Assembly: GCA_001872735.1 (NCBI GenBank)
Contig: MNWT01000006.1
Span: forward strand, 1 to 64,000
Direction of reading: 5' to 3'
DNA from: Verrucomicrobia bacterium CG1_02_43_26
Lineage (GTDB): Bacteria > Verrucomicrobiota > Verrucomicrobiia > Opitutales > CG1-02-43-26
Length of the DNA: 64,000 nucleotides
Shown here: in pieces, positions 1 through 9,812 of the stretch
How positions within the stretch are numbered: position 1 is the first letter of the stretch
How the letters are laid out: each line of letters opens with the position of its first letter
Notes under the pieces: generated by a model
The model's database searches: none
What the model was told of the DNA's origin: nothing
The model's input: the letters and a program-made list of their open reading frames with translations, nothing else
Position numbers and translations under genes: made by a program

Positions 1-769
1 TTGTCGGTTTTGCTACTTTTTTAGATTTTGGAGCAGGTTCATCATCCTCATCATCGTCCTCATCATCGAGATCGTCTTCGTCCGAATCATCATCCTCCTC
101 ATCGTAGTCATCATCGTCATCCCATTTCATGGTTTCGTCCTCTTCGATAGATTCCTCGTCCTCCTCTTCGACGTCAGGGAAGTCCTCTCCGATGTAATCC
201 TTATCACTCGCCTTTTCGTCTTCCAGATCGAGCTCATAACCCTCTGGAATATAATCGAGGATACTCATAATTTCGGTAAAGACGTGAGTTGCTCGACCCT
301 CCATTAAAGCAGCATTTTGAGCATCTCTGATTTCATCCTCGAGCTCATCAATGGTAAACGTGCTTTCAAATTCGATTAAGTCGTTGAGCATTTTCACTCG
401 AGCCTTCGTGAGTTGGTGGATAAAATCGGCATAAGGGCTACGCTCTTCATCAACGACATCCGGCAGTGCAAAGAGAACCTCATCTTGCGCCAAGAAAGAA
501 CCGGCAGTGCGGGTGAGGCGGATGCGGCCTTTGCCCAAATCTTTATCGATTGCGAATTTGATAAAAGCGCTTTCAAGCAACTCCACAGGAAAACCATATT
601 GAGCAACAAGGTCAAGGTGGTCTACGATGTAGTTCATTTGGCGCGGATCTACGATCCCTAAGCCATCAATATCCCAATGCACGGGATCACTAATCTCTTC
701 AACCCACCAATTCACATCGTCCCCCAAGCGGACAATACACCATTCTAATTTTTTTGCTACTTTTGCCAT
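1..769 (-). CDS. Conserved-looking hypothetical protein with acidic tail (C-terminus cut by window edge)
   Basis: An open frame starts at ATG 769 (MAKVAKKLEWCIVRLGDD) and runs off the left edge without a stop, giving at least 256 residues. The first 170 residues look globular, with many Trp and acidic residues. From about residue 190 the chain becomes an almost continuous Asp/Glu run, then turns basic (PKSKKVAKP) at the edge. Such an acidic run followed by a Lys-rich end suggests a disordered tail that binds basic partners or nucleic acids, but that is inference. I do not recognise the family. The reading frame is clean and codon use resembles neighbouring genes, so it is a real gene. Confidence 0.8.
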   Translation of the reverse strand, partial: MAKVAKKLEWCIVRLGDDVNWWVEEISDPVHWDIDGLGIVDPRQMNYIVDHLDLVAQYGFPVELLESAFIKFAIDKDLGKGRIRLTRTAGSFLAQDEVLFALPDVVDEERSPYADFIHQLTKARVKMLNDLIEFESTFTIDELEDEIRDAQNAALMEGRATHVFTEIMSILDYIPEGYELDLEDEKASDKDYIGEDFPDVEEEDEESIEEDETMKWDDDDDYDEEDDDSDEDDLDDEDDDEDDEPAPKSKKVAKPT

Positions 770-1102
770 AATATAATGTCAAACAATCATTTACCTTATT
801 CCCTAGTTAAATCCAATAAAAAAATCCGGATTGCCTCGAGTTTCTTACCCTATTTTTTCAAAGAGAAACGAAACCTTGTTCTAGCATGCTCTTCCGGATT
901 TGAAAAAAGGTTGATGCTCATCACTTAAACCATTTTGAACGAAGCCCGCCTAAGCGCTGGTTGCCTGTTTATTTAGCAGGGATCAAGTAATGGATTGGTT
1001 ATTTTCAGTTCGCTACAGGCATACTACCCTGATCTCGAAGCGCTAAGACTCACATTACTATTTTCAAAAGCGTTTTTTTTTGTTATGAAAGTGGTTTACA
1101 TC
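770..1102. other. Intergenic region between divergent genes, no gene seen
   Basis: About 330 bases separate the divergent acidic-tailed gene and pyrD. I see no RNA gene, strong hairpin or convincing promoter. In-frame upstream starts for pyrD (995 and 1085) would shorten this gap but would add residues not expected in the family. Confidence 0.4.
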
Positions 1103-2170
1103 ATGGGAGTACTTTACGAAAAACTCATTAGACCCACTATTTTCACGCAAGACCCGGAAAAGATGCATGATTATGCCATCTTGGGACTTAAATTACTTGC
1201 GCAAGCAGGCCCTGTACGCCGAATATTTGAATGGTATAACCAGAATAACAAGCAAAGCCATCCGGTAAATTTGTTTGGCCTGAGCTTTCCTAATATGGTT
1301 GGGCTGGCTGCCGGGTTTGACAAAAACGCAGTTTGTTGGACGGCGGCAAAAGCGCTTGGATTTGGCTTTGCTGAAATTGGAACCGTTACTCACATGCGCC
1401 AGCCCGGGAACCCCCGACCCAGGATACTGCGATACCCGCAACACGAAGCGATTATAAATCGCTTAGGCTTTAATAACGATGGAGCTGAAGCCGTGGCACA
1501 ACGCCTTAGCAAATCTCCAAAAGGAAAGCGGAGAGCCTTTCCGCTAGGAATAAACATAGGAAAGACAAAGGCCATTCCTATTATAGAAGCCGCGAAAGAT
1601 TATCTAGCAACATTCAATTTACTAGCGGACTACGCGGATTACTTTACCATCAACATCAGCAGCCCGAATACACCCGGGCTAAGAAAGCTGCAAGGGAAAG
1701 ACCATTTACCCGCACTTTTAAAAGAGTTAAGAAAAGCGAATATTGATCGTGCACGGAAGATGGGGCAACCCATAGTCCCGATGCTTGTAAAAATATCTCC
1801 TGATCTTTCTTACACAGAGATTGATTCTATTCTAGAGACAATTTCCGCATTAGAATACGCTGGGATAATCGCGGTGAACAGTACGACCCAGCGCCCTGAA
1901 TACATGAGCGGAATTGATGAATCCGGAGGATTAAGCGGGAAGCCATTACATGGATCTGCCGTGAATATCATCAAATACATACATCGTGCCACCGAAGGGA
2001 AACTACCCATTATTGGAGTAGGCGGGATTACCGATCCCAAGAGCGCGGGCGAGACATTAGATGCCGGTGCTTCCTTAATTCAGCTTTACACCGGCCTAAT
2101 TTTCAAAGGGCCATTTTTGGCACGGGACATTGCAAACTCTTTGGCCTGGCGGCAAAAAGACTGGGTATAA
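1103..2170 (+). CDS. pyrD: Dihydroorotate dehydrogenase (quinone), class 2
   Basis: Oxidises dihydroorotate to orotate at the inner membrane, passing electrons to quinone (pyrimidine step 4). From ATG 1103 it is 355 residues, close to the roughly 336 of E. coli PyrD. Class 2 features are clear: an N-terminal amphipathic stretch (VLYEKLIRPTIF), the FMN-site segment NMVGLAAGFDKNA, and NISSPNTPGLR, whose first Ser after Ile is the class 2 catalytic base position. Glycine-rich IIGVGGI and a C-terminal LYTGLIFKGP also fit. In-frame starts at 995 and 1085 exist but precede the conserved start; no strong ribosome site decides. It converges on clpC with only 9 bases between the stops. pyrF lies elsewhere in the window (24181). 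Confidence 0.95.
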   Translation: MGVLYEKLIRPTIFTQDPEKMHDYAILGLKLLAQAGPVRRIFEWYNQNNKQSHPVNLFGLSFPNMVGLAAGFDKNAVCWTAAKALGFGFAEIGTVTHMRQPGNPRPRILRYPQHEAIINRLGFNNDGAEAVAQRLSKSPKGKRRAFPLGINIGKTKAIPIIEAAKDYLATFNLLADYADYFTINISSPNTPGLRKLQGKDHLPALLKELRKANIDRARKMGQPIVPMLVKISPDLSYTEIDSILETISALEYAGIIAVNSTTQRPEYMSGIDESGGLSGKPLHGSAVNIIKYIHRATEGKLPIIGVGGITDPKSAGETLDAGASLIQLYTGLIFKGPFLARDIANSLAWRQKDWV

Positions 2171-2179
2171 GAAAGTAAG

Positions 2180-4669
2180 TTACTTTACTTTTTCAGCCCT
2201 CTTTTTTTTTTGCTTAAAGGACAATTTGTCTGTGTTAGCCTTTACCTGGATAGGCTCACCGGCTTTGATATTTCCGGATAGGATTTCTTCCGCTAGCGGA
2301 TCTTCTATGTAACGTTCGATTGCGCGACGTAGAGGACGAGCGCCAAACTTTTTATCATAACCCTTTTCAGCCAGAAACTCTTTAGCATCGCTTGCTACTT
2401 CCAACTTAATATCCTGGTTAGCCAAACGTTTTGAAACCTTGTTGAGCTCGAGGTCAACAATTGCTTTAACATTTTCGCGACTGAGCGGATGGAAGATAAC
2501 AATTTCGCTGATACGATTAATAAACTCCGGCTTAAAGATGCGCTTGGTTTCATCGAGAACGCGCTCCTTGATTTTATCGAAGTCCTGGCTGGCATTGATA
2601 CCATGGCCAAAGCCGAGTGTGGCATCCTTTTGCAAGGCATCCGCACCGACATTAGATGTCATGATCAAGATGGTATTACGAAAATCAACGGTACGACCGA
2701 GGCTATCCGTGAGACGCCCATCTTCAAGCACTTGCAGTAAAATTTGGACGACATCGGGGTGCGCCTTTTCGATTTCGTCAAACAAGATAACGGAATAAGG
2801 CTTTCTGCGAACTGTTTCGGTGAGCTGGCCACCCTCATCATGACCGACATAGCCCGGAGGCGAACCGATGAGACGAGAGACTGCGAATTTCTCCATATAC
2901 TCGGACATATCGAGCTGGATAATGGCATCCTGGTTACCAAACATTTGTTCGGCAAGAATTTTAGCCAAGTGGGTTTTGCCAACCCCTGTTGGCCCGAGGA
3001 ACATGAAAGAACCAATAGGACGACGAGGATCCTTTAAATCCGCGCGAGAACGACGAAGGGCACGAGCGATCACCTTGGTAGCATCGTCCTGACCGACAAT
3101 CCGTTTCTGCAATTCCTTTTCCATTTCGAGAAGTTGCTGGGATTCGGCACGCTCCATTTTCTTGAGCGGAATACCCGTCCAAGCGGAAACGACATGATGC
3201 ATGGCATCCGCGTCCACGACAATTTTCATTTCATCGCGCTTACTTTTCCACGTTTCCAAAAGAACTTCCTTCTTTTCACGAAGTTGTTTTTCCTTATCGC
3301 GGGCTTTAGCGGCTTGCTCGAAATCCTGAGCATTAATGGAATCCTCCTTTAGGGAGCAGACCTGATCGATCTCACGCGTCAATTCCTCGATTTCCGGAGG
3401 ACGGTTTAGCGCCTCGATACGAGCACGCGCACCAGCTTCATCGAGAATATCGATTGCCTTATCCGGCAGGAACCTGCCCGTGATGTAACGATCTGAAAGC
3501 TTTGCAGCGGCCTCAAGAGACTCATCCGTAAATTTAACATTGTGGTGCTCCTCGTATTTACTACGAATCCCTTTGAGAATTCTGATGGTATCCTCTACGG
3601 AAGGAGCCTCTACCTTTACGGATTGGAAACGACGATCGAGCGCGCTATCCTTTTCGATAAATTTGCGATATTCGGCAAGCGTGGTAGCGCCAATACACTG
3701 GAGCTCGCCTCGGGACAAGGCAGGTTTAAAAATATTAGAAGCATCCATAGCGCCCTCGGCAGCACCTGCGCCAACGATCGTATGAAGCTCATCAATAAAA
3801 AGAATGATATTCTTAGCCCTACGGATTTCATCCATAACAGCCTTGATACGTTCTTCAAACTGGCCACGATATTTTGTGCCCGCGACCATGAGAGCGAGGT
3901 CAAGCGTAACGACCTTACGATCGAGCAAAATTTCAGGAACCAAGCCAGAAGAAATTTCCTGAGCGAGCCCCTCTACGATGGCGGTTTTACCGACACCGGC
4001 CTCTCCGATAAGAACCGGATTATTTTTTGTCCTACGACATAAAATTTGAATGACGCGTTGAATTTCATCACGACGCCCGATGACAGGATCCATTTCGCCC
4101 TTGCGAGCCATTTCGGTGAGGTCGCGACCAAACGCCTTGAGCGCGGGTGTTTTCACATCACGCTTTTCTTCAGATTGAAGTTGAGGCGGAGGAGACGACA
4201 GCATGGACTCTTGCTCGGCTGAATAGTTGGGATCGAGCTCGGCAAGAATTTCGTTTCTGCAACGCTCGATATTAACATCTAAAGCTTTGAGCACACGTGC
4301 GGCTACACCCTCCCCCTCTCTTAAGAGACCGAGAAGAATGTGTTCTGTGCCAATATAAGAATGGTGAAGCGCTTTAGCCTCTTTACCTGCGAGGGCGAGC
4401 ACCTTTTTCACCCGTGGCGTAAAAGGAACGTTAGGCGAAGGCTGAGATTCGGCACCCATGCCAACCTGTTTTTCAACGGCAGCGCGAACGGTCTCGAGAT
4501 CGAGCCCCATTTTCTGAAGGACGTTGACAGCGACTCCTTGGCCGAGATTAATGAGCCCCAAGAGCAAGTGTTCCGTCCCAACATAGTTGTGATAAAAACG
4601 ATCTGCCTCTTTTCGAGCTAAGGCAAGGACCTGTTGAGCTCGGGGTGTAAAGTTATTCATTGGCTCCAT
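2180..4669 (-). CDS. clpC: ATP-dependent Clp protease ATPase subunit ClpC
   Basis: AAA+ unfoldase that feeds substrates to ClpP in the cytoplasm. The 829 residues show the classic order: a repeated Clp N domain (about 1-150, with two copies of a YxGTEHxLLGL motif), first AAA domain with GEAGVGKT and ILFIDE, a middle UVR-type coiled coil ([17 protein letters not shown]) specific to ClpC, second AAA domain with GPTGVGKT, and a basic tail ending KKKRAEKVK. The start is supported by AAAGGA nine bases upstream of ATG 4669. It is the last gene of mcsA-mcsB-clpC. No ctsR repressor gene is present in the cluster, so control must differ from Bacillus. The clpP gene is at 11227. Confidence 0.97.
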   Translation of the reverse strand: MEPMNNFTPRAQQVLALARKEADRFYHNYVGTEHLLLGLINLGQGVAVNVLQKMGLDLETVRAAVEKQVGMGAESQPSPNVPFTPRVKKVLALAGKEAKALHHSYIGTEHILLGLLREGEGVAARVLKALDVNIERCRNEILAELDPNYSAEQESMLSSPPPQLQSEEKRDVKTPALKAFGRDLTEMARKGEMDPVIGRRDEIQRVIQILCRRTKNNPVLIGEAGVGKTAIVEGLAQEISSGLVPEILLDRKVVTLDLALMVAGTKYRGQFEERIKAVMDEIRRAKNIILFIDELHTIVGAGAAEGAMDASNIFKPALSRGELQCIGATTLAEYRKFIEKDSALDRRFQSVKVEAPSVEDTIRILKGIRSKYEEHHNVKFTDESLEAAAKLSDRYITGRFLPDKAIDILDEAGARARIEALNRPPEIEELTREIDQVCSLKEDSINAQDFEQAAKARDKEKQLREKKEVLLETWKSKRDEMKIVVDADAMHHVVSAWTGIPLKKMERAESQQLLEMEKELQKRIVGQDDATKVIARALRRSRADLKDPRRPIGSFMFLGPTGVGKTHLAKILAEQMFGNQDAIIQLDMSEYMEKFAVSRLIGSPPGYVGHDEGGQLTETVRRKPYSVILFDEIEKAHPDVVQILLQVLEDGRLTDSLGRTVDFRNTILIMTSNVGADALQKDATLGFGHGINASQDFDKIKERVLDETKRIFKPEFINRISEIVIFHPLSRENVKAIVDLELNKVSKRLANQDIKLEVASDAKEFLAEKGYDKKFGARPLRRAIERYIEDPLAEEILSGNIKAGEPIQVKANTDKLSFKQKKKRAEKVK

Positions 4670-4778
4670 GATGTATGATCCTTTCTGTACTTATTTACAG
4701 GCTAACTTATTTTTCCAAAAAATACAAACCTATTACACAGCTAATTACCGTTAGTAAAAAGTTTACGCTATTTCTCCC

Positions 4779-5858
4779 TCAACGAAACAACGGCTCGGGG
4801 AAAGATCTAAAGAGCTCACGCAGATTTTGAGAGCGGACACCATCGCGTTCTTCCGGAGATACCAAGTGATCTGAGATCATTTGGATATGGCCAGGCTGTG
4901 AGTTGATGAATTGGCAATCGATGGCAGCTCTATGTGATTCAGGGAAGACACCTAAGTCTACCGCAAGACGCATGAGAGAGAGCAAGTTCATGGATTCGCC
5001 TGAAGTGACACAGTGCCCGTGAATGAGAATACCAAAAGCGCGACCAATTTTATCATGAAGCTTTGTGCGCTCCCCCTCCAAGAGGCGATTGCGCGCGTTT
5101 AGCTCTTGTTCAATGATTGTATTAAAGACACCAGTGAGCCGTTTGATAATCTGTTGTTCGCTTTCTCCAAGTGTTTGTTGATTAGAAATCTGAAAGAGAC
5201 TACCACTGGCATCTGAGCCTTCACCAAAAAGGCCACGGACGGCGATGCCGAGTTGATTAACCGCGCGAATAACCTTTTCCATTTGGTCTGAAATAACAAG
5301 CCCCGGAAGGTGCATCATAACGGAAGCGCGCATGCCGGTACCGAGGTTTGTGGGACAAGCGGTTAAGTAACCGAACTCCGGCGAAAAAGCGTAATCGAGT
5401 TTACCCTCGAGGTTAGAATCTAACGAATCTATGGCCCGCCAAGCTTTTTCAAAATTAAAACCACTTTTCAAAACCTGGATGCGTAAGTGATCTTCCTCAT
5501 TCACCATGATCGCGCAGCTTTGGTCCTTGTTAACAATGACACCGGAACCTTTGCGAGATTTTGTAAATTCGGGACTAATGAGATGACGTTCGACTAATAT
5601 TTGACGCTCGAGCTCGTTGAGCTTATGAATTTCGAGACAGCTGGATTGCTTCATGGGCGTGATGTCCGTGGCCGCCTCTTTGCATTTTTTAAAAATCTCC
5701 ACGCGCAGTTTTTCGTCTGCCTGGCCAGGGAATATGCGATCTAAATTTCTAGCCAAACGAATACGAGTACTCAGTACAACGGGGCCGATATCGGTGCCAG
5801 AAATGATTTCCGTCTTAGCTTTTAGCAGTTTTTCTATGGGGGATTTTTCCGCAGGCAT
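4779..5858 (-). CDS. mcsB: Protein arginine kinase McsB
   Basis: Phosphorylates arginine side chains of proteins; in Firmicutes pArg marks proteins for ClpC-ClpP degradation. The 359 residues match the phosphagen-kinase catalytic fold: nucleotide-binding STRIRLARN at 30-38, catalytic-loop CPTNLGTGMRASV with Cys at about 168, and QQTLGESEQ towards the C-terminus. Length is typical of McsB and shorter than creatine kinases because the N-terminal domain is missing. It starts 7 bases after the mcsA stop and is followed by clpC after about 110 bases, so the three are probably cotranscribed. The dephosphorylating enzyme YwlE is not in this window. Confidence 0.95.
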   Translation of the reverse strand: MPAEKSPIEKLLKAKTEIISGTDIGPVVLSTRIRLARNLDRIFPGQADEKLRVEIFKKCKEAATDITPMKQSSCLEIHKLNELERQILVERHLISPEFTKSRKGSGVIVNKDQSCAIMVNEEDHLRIQVLKSGFNFEKAWRAIDSLDSNLEGKLDYAFSPEFGYLTACPTNLGTGMRASVMMHLPGLVISDQMEKVIRAVNQLGIAVRGLFGEGSDASGSLFQISNQQTLGESEQQIIKRLTGVFNTIIEQELNARNRLLEGERTKLHDKIGRAFGILIHGHCVTSGESMNLLSLMRLAVDLGVFPESHRAAIDCQFINSQPGHIQMISDHLVSPEERDGVRSQNLRELFRSFPEPLFR

Positions 5859-5865
5859 AATAGGA

Positions 5866-6381
5866 TTAGTCCTTTATATTATTTGTGAATGATTTAATTT
5901 GATCACGGAAACGAGCAGCGTCCTCGTAACGCTCTTCTTTAATAGCCAGCTGAAGTTGTTTTTCCAAATCCTTGAGCTTAGACTTGAGTTGCTTACGATT
6001 GAGAGAGCATTTGGGAACTTTTCCGACATGGGACACGCCCTTTTGGATGCTTTTAAGAAGCGGGATCAAGAGGTCATGAAATTCGGTATAACATTGTGGG
6101 CAGCCCAAGAGACCTTTGTTGTTAAAGTCTTGTGTCGTACAGCCGCAGTTTTTGCAGCTTACCTGGCCTGTTTGAAAAAGGTTAGCAGCTAGTGCTTGTT
6201 CGAATTGACCGGAAAGAAGATCTTCGATGGAAATGCCTTTGGGATCTGCAATTCCCTTTTCTTTGGCACAGTCTACACACAAGTTAATCTTGTGCATTTT
6301 GCTGTTAATAATTTGGGTCAAATGAACCGTGGCCTCCTTTTCACAGAGGTCACACTTTATTGGCTTTTTCTTGTCACCCAT
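5866..6381 (-). CDS. mcsA: McsA-type zinc-binding UVR-domain protein
   Basis: Activator and adaptor of McsB in the arginine phosphorylation system. The 171 residues contain two zinc-finger halves: CxxC pairs at C10/C13 with C35/C38, and at C76/C79 with C94/C97. A UVR motif forms the C-terminus (LAIKEERYEDAARFRDQIK). This is the full McsA layout. It lies immediately upstream of mcsB with a 7-base gap. The N-terminal CDLCEKEATVHLTQI is typical of the family. First gene of the presumptive operon; the gap to the aminotransferase gene upstream is about 70 bases. Confidence 0.93.
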   Translation of the reverse strand: MGDKKKPIKCDLCEKEATVHLTQIINSKMHKINLCVDCAKEKGIADPKGISIEDLLSGQFEQALAANLFQTGQVSCKNCGCTTQDFNNKGLLGCPQCYTEFHDLLIPLLKSIQKGVSHVGKVPKCSLNRKQLKSKLKDLEKQLQLAIKEERYEDAARFRDQIKSFTNNIKD

Positions 6382-6450
6382 AGTATTGATGATCCTAGCA
6401 TTTTCGGCTCAATAAAGAAACAAAAATGCTAGGAGGCGTTGGAAGATTGA

Positions 6451-7317
6451 TTAGAGCAAGGTGCCCTCTTCTGTCACCTTTTTGCGGAAAACATCTAGGA
6501 AACGAAGAGTGTATTCCCCAGGCGTGCCTGTGCCAATAACGCGACCATCGATATTGATGACGGGAATAATCTCGGCAGCGGTACCCGTGAGGAAGCATTC
6601 ATCGGCATTCCAAACGTCGTAGCGCGTGAGAGGAGATTCTTTAACCGGTACGTTAAGGGACTCGGCAATCTCGATAATACATTGGCGGGTAATTCCCTTG
6701 AGCGCTCCCTGGGAGGACTCCGGAGTGAACAGTTTGCCCTTATGGACGATAAAAAGGTTGTCACCCGTACACTCGGACACTAAGCCATTGGCGTTGAGCA
6801 TGATGGCTTCCATGTAACCATGTTGCTTGGCCTCCATTTTGGCGAGGACGTTATTCAGGTAGTTTAGGGACTTGATCATTGGCGGCAATGCATCCGGATC
6901 GTTGCGCCTTGTGGGAACGGTGATGATCTTTAAGCCGTTTTTGTAAAACTCTTCCGGATAGAGCTTAATTTTGTCTGCAATGATGATTAATTGAGGATCC
7001 TTGCAGCTAGAAGGGTCTATGCCTAGATCTCCCGGGCCACGAGTGACGACCAGACGAATATAACCATCTACAAGGCCATTGGTACGGCACAGTTCGCATA
7101 CGGCATCAGAAATTTCCTGACGCGACCATGGCAAGTGGAGCATAATGGCCTTTGCGGAGTATTCGAGCCGCTCCAAGTGTTCATCGAGTTTAAAGACACA
7201 ATTTTCGTAGAGGCGAATGCCCTCGAAGACCCCATCGCCGTAGAGAAGACCGTGGTCAAACACAGAGATTTTAGCATCTTCTTTATCGAAAAGTTTTCCG
7301 TTAATGTATATCTTCAT
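6451..7317 (-). CDS. ilvE: Class IV PLP aminotransferase, probably branched-chain
   Basis: Transfers amino groups between glutamate and branched-chain 2-oxo acids, most likely. The 288 residues follow fold-type IV: SVFDHGLLYGDGVFEGIR near the N-terminus, the PLP lysine in PMIKSLNYL, EAIMLNANGLVSECTGDN, and a final LTGTAAEIIPV. The overall pattern is closest to bacterial and archaeal short IlvE proteins. D-alanine aminotransferase or 4-amino-4-deoxychorismate lyase share the fold, so the substrate is not proven. It reads in the same direction as the mcsA operon, 69 bases upstream of it. No clear Shine-Dalgarno sequence precedes the ATG. Confidence 0.85.
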   Translation of the reverse strand: MKIYINGKLFDKEDAKISVFDHGLLYGDGVFEGIRLYENCVFKLDEHLERLEYSAKAIMLHLPWSRQEISDAVCELCRTNGLVDGYIRLVVTRGPGDLGIDPSSCKDPQLIIIADKIKLYPEEFYKNGLKIITVPTRRNDPDALPPMIKSLNYLNNVLAKMEAKQHGYMEAIMLNANGLVSECTGDNLFIVHKGKLFTPESSQGALKGITRQCIIEIAESLNVPVKESPLTRYDVWNADECFLTGTAAEIIPVINIDGRVIGTGTPGEYTLRFLDVFRKKVTEEGTLL

Positions 7318-7444
7318 AAGCTTAAAAGTGATTTACCCTTCATAAAGGAAAACGAACGGTATGTCCAGCAATGACAGAAAATAATATTGTCTTTCAAGCT
7401 GTTAAAAATAGGATAGTAGACTTATCATTCAGGAAAGAGCGAGC

Positions 7445-8968
7445 ATGAGCACGAAAACAAAAACAGCCATAACACCCACGAGAGCAGAAGATTACCCCGA
7501 GTGGTATCAACAAGTAATCAAAGGGGCGGATCTTGCAGAAAACTCTCCGGTGCGCGGGTGCATGGTGATCAAACCCTGGGGATATGCCTTATGGGAAAAC
7601 ATACAAAGAGTACTGGATAAAAAATTTAAAGACACGGGCCACAAGAACGCTTACTTCCCCCTCTTTATTCCGAAAAGCTATTTGGAAAAAGAAGCAAAAC
7701 ACGTAGAAGGATTTGCCAAAGAGTGCGCGGTAATCACGCATTCTCGATTGGAAGTAGGACCAGACGGCGAACTCGTACCCGCCTCCCCCTTAGAAGAGCC
7801 CTTGGTGGTGCGCCCCACTTCGGAAACCATAATTGGAGAGATGTTTTCAAAATGGGTACAATCGCACCGAGATTTACCCCTATTGATAAACCAGTGGGCC
7901 AATGTTGTCCGTTGGGAAATGCGTACCCGGATGTTTTTGCGAACCATGGAGTTTCTGTGGCAAGAAGGCCATACGGCGCACGCGACTAAAGAAGAAGCCC
8001 TACAGGAAACCCGCCAGATGCTGGATGTTTATGTAGAATTTTGCGAACAGTATTTGGCAATGCCCGTTATAAAAGGAGAAAAAACGGAAAGTGAACGCTT
8101 TCCCGGAGCCGATATTACTTTCTGCATAGAAGCGTTAATGCAAGACAAGAAAGCATTACAAGCAGGAACATCGCACTTTTTGGGGCAAAATTTCTCAAAA
8201 TCCGCCAACATACGCTTTTTGGACCAAGACAGCAAAGAACAGTATGCCTGGACGACCTCTTGGGGAATGAGTACGCGCGTCATTGGCGGGATGATCATGA
8301 CGCACGGGGATGACAATGGAATTATAATGCCACCCAGACTTGCGCCAACGCACATCGTTATCCTACCCGTTCTACACAAAGAAGAAACGAAAGCGATGGT
8401 ACTTGAATATGTTCAAGCATTGAAGCAATCACTAGAAAGCATTTGTTATTTTGGCCGAATACTTGAAGTAGAAGTTGACCAACGGGATATACGAGGAGGA
8501 GACAAGCGCTGGCAGTGGGTAAAGAAAGGCGTACCGATTATTTTAGAAATTGGACCTCGGGATATTGAAAATGATGCTATGTTCATGGGCAGAAGAGATA
8601 ACGACCCTAGCGATCGAAAATCCATCAACCGCAAAGACCTTTTGGCAAACGTTGCCGATATTCTTGACGAGATACAAAATACCTTATTACAACGAGCACG
8701 TGATTTTGTAGCCGCCAATACCGTCAAAATAGACAACAAAGAAGATTTTTATGCGTTCTTTACGCCGAAGAACGAGAATAAACCCGAGATACACGGTGGA
8801 TTTGCCTACGCTCACTGGAACGGCAGCGCGGAAGTTGAAGAACAGATCAAGAAAGACCTGAAAGTGACGATACGCTGTATACCGATTGAAGAAGACAAGG
8901 AACCGGGCAAATGCGTTATTACAGGAGAACCCAGTAAACAGCGCGTTTACTTCGCAAAATCCTATTAA
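7445..8968 (+). CDS. proS: Prolyl-tRNA synthetase, archaeal/eukaryotic-like type 3
   Basis: Charges tRNA-Pro with proline. At 507 residues without the large editing insertion of E. coli ProS, and with a C-terminus ending in Tyr (VYFAKSY), it is the archaeal/eukaryotic-like form also found in several bacterial groups. Class II motif 2 is visible in QWANVVRWEMRTR followed by FLWQEGHTAH, and motif 3 near GMSTRVIGGMIMTHGDD. An AGGA element ten bases before ATG 7445 supports the start. It converges on ptsH with 6 bases between stops. Confidence 0.95.
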   Translation: MSTKTKTAITPTRAEDYPEWYQQVIKGADLAENSPVRGCMVIKPWGYALWENIQRVLDKKFKDTGHKNAYFPLFIPKSYLEKEAKHVEGFAKECAVITHSRLEVGPDGELVPASPLEEPLVVRPTSETIIGEMFSKWVQSHRDLPLLINQWANVVRWEMRTRMFLRTMEFLWQEGHTAHATKEEALQETRQMLDVYVEFCEQYLAMPVIKGEKTESERFPGADITFCIEALMQDKKALQAGTSHFLGQNFSKSANIRFLDQDSKEQYAWTTSWGMSTRVIGGMIMTHGDDNGIIMPPRLAPTHIVILPVLHKEETKAMVLEYVQALKQSLESICYFGRILEVEVDQRDIRGGDKRWQWVKKGVPIILEIGPRDIENDAMFMGRRDNDPSDRKSINRKDLLANVADILDEIQNTLLQRARDFVAANTVKIDNKEDFYAFFTPKNENKPEIHGGFAYAHWNGSAEVEEQIKKDLKVTIRCIPIEEDKEPGKCVITGEPSKQRVYFAKSY

Positions 8969-8974
8969 AGGAGC

Positions 8975-9292
8975 TTACATTTCTTCGAACTGACGATCGA
9001 AAAGATCTTCCATTTCGTCCAGCAAGGCATCTGCCCCTGGGCCATCGGCGATGAATAGAAGTTCAGAACCCTTCGCGGCAGCAAGCATCATTAGCCCCAT
9101 GATACTTTTTGCGTTTATTTCTTCGGAGTTTTTGCGAATCCACACCTCGGTATCATTGTAGCGATTGGAAACGCGAACAATCATGGCAGCAGGACGCGCG
9201 TGAATACCCATTTTGTTCTTCACGATCAAAGTACGTTCTTTAGCTCCTTTAGCTGCTGTCACATCACTAGATTCCACGATTTTTTGATCCAC
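8975..9292 (-). CDS. ptsH: HPr phosphocarrier protein
   Basis: Phosphocarrier between enzyme I and its targets. The active-site His lies in MGIHARPAAM, and the regulatory Ser region is INAKSIMGLM, so it could be phosphorylated on both. The longest frame begins at GTG 9292 and gives 105 residues, about 15 more than usual; the extra N-terminal stretch is low complexity. A later TTG at 9229 would give a normal-length HPr, but neither start has a well-spaced ribosome site. Enzyme I (ptsI) is encoded at 25907, unlinked. No sugar-specific PTS permease is in the window, so a regulatory role is possible. Confidence 0.9.
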   Translation of the reverse strand: MDQKIVESSDVTAAKGAKERTLIVKNKMGIHARPAAMIVRVSNRYNDTEVWIRKNSEEINAKSIMGLMMLAAAKGSELLFIADGPGADALLDEMEDLFDRQFEEM

Positions 9293-9524
9293 AACAAGTA
9301 AATAAATTTTTTTTCAAAAAAAGAAGTTGATAATAAGGGTAATGGGATTGTAGGCGCTTAATAAAAAGCAACACAGACAAAGTAAGATTCTTAGATTTGA
9401 GTGGGAGTGTCGTCAAGAAAAATATGCGAATAAACCCCTTGATGGATAAAGGAACCATAGGATAAACCCAGCTCGATAGTTGTGTGATTTGCGAACCCGT
9501 ATGAAAATAAAAATCAAAAAGCAG

Positions 9525-9552
9525 TTGACGTGAGGCGGCAAATTGCTACGAT
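9525..9552 (+). promoter_or_regulatory. Probable sigma70 promoter of tRNA-Phe
   Basis: TTGACG at 9525-9530 and TACGAT at 9547-9552, spaced 16 bases, end 14 bases before the first base of the tRNA. Close to consensus and correctly placed. Confidence 0.65.
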
Positions 9553-9566
9553 ATCTACAACAAGTC

Positions 9567-9642
<76 letters not shown>

Positions 9643-9719
9643 CTTATTCCCCCTATTTATTGAATACCTCAAAAACGTTATTTTTTGCGAGCCGTTATCA
9701 TCTTTGATAAGAAAAATTA

Positions 9720-9759
9720 TTGACCTTTGATTTTGAAGCGGACAAAAAGTAATAACACG
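9720..9759 (+). promoter_or_regulatory. Shared upstream element of the small secreted proteins, copy 1
   Basis: TTGACC at 9720 is followed about 24 bases later by AAAAAGTAATAACACG. The same TTGAC plus A-rich AATAAC arrangement precedes the second and third paralogs. It may be a promoter or a regulator site; the -10 hexamer is unclear here. Confidence 0.35.
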
Positions 9760-9812
9760 TTTCTAAATTTTTCTTTAGAACGAAACCCGAAAAGACAAAC
9801 AACAAAAACCCA

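Noticed and set aside
995-1102. Upstream in-frame starts for pyrD
   Set aside because: The extra residues are not expected in class 2 PyrD, and no ribosome site supports them; the exact start remains somewhat open.
2439-4621. Many open frames opposite clpC
   Set aside because: They are antisense shadows of a strongly conserved gene, with no recognisable protein motifs.
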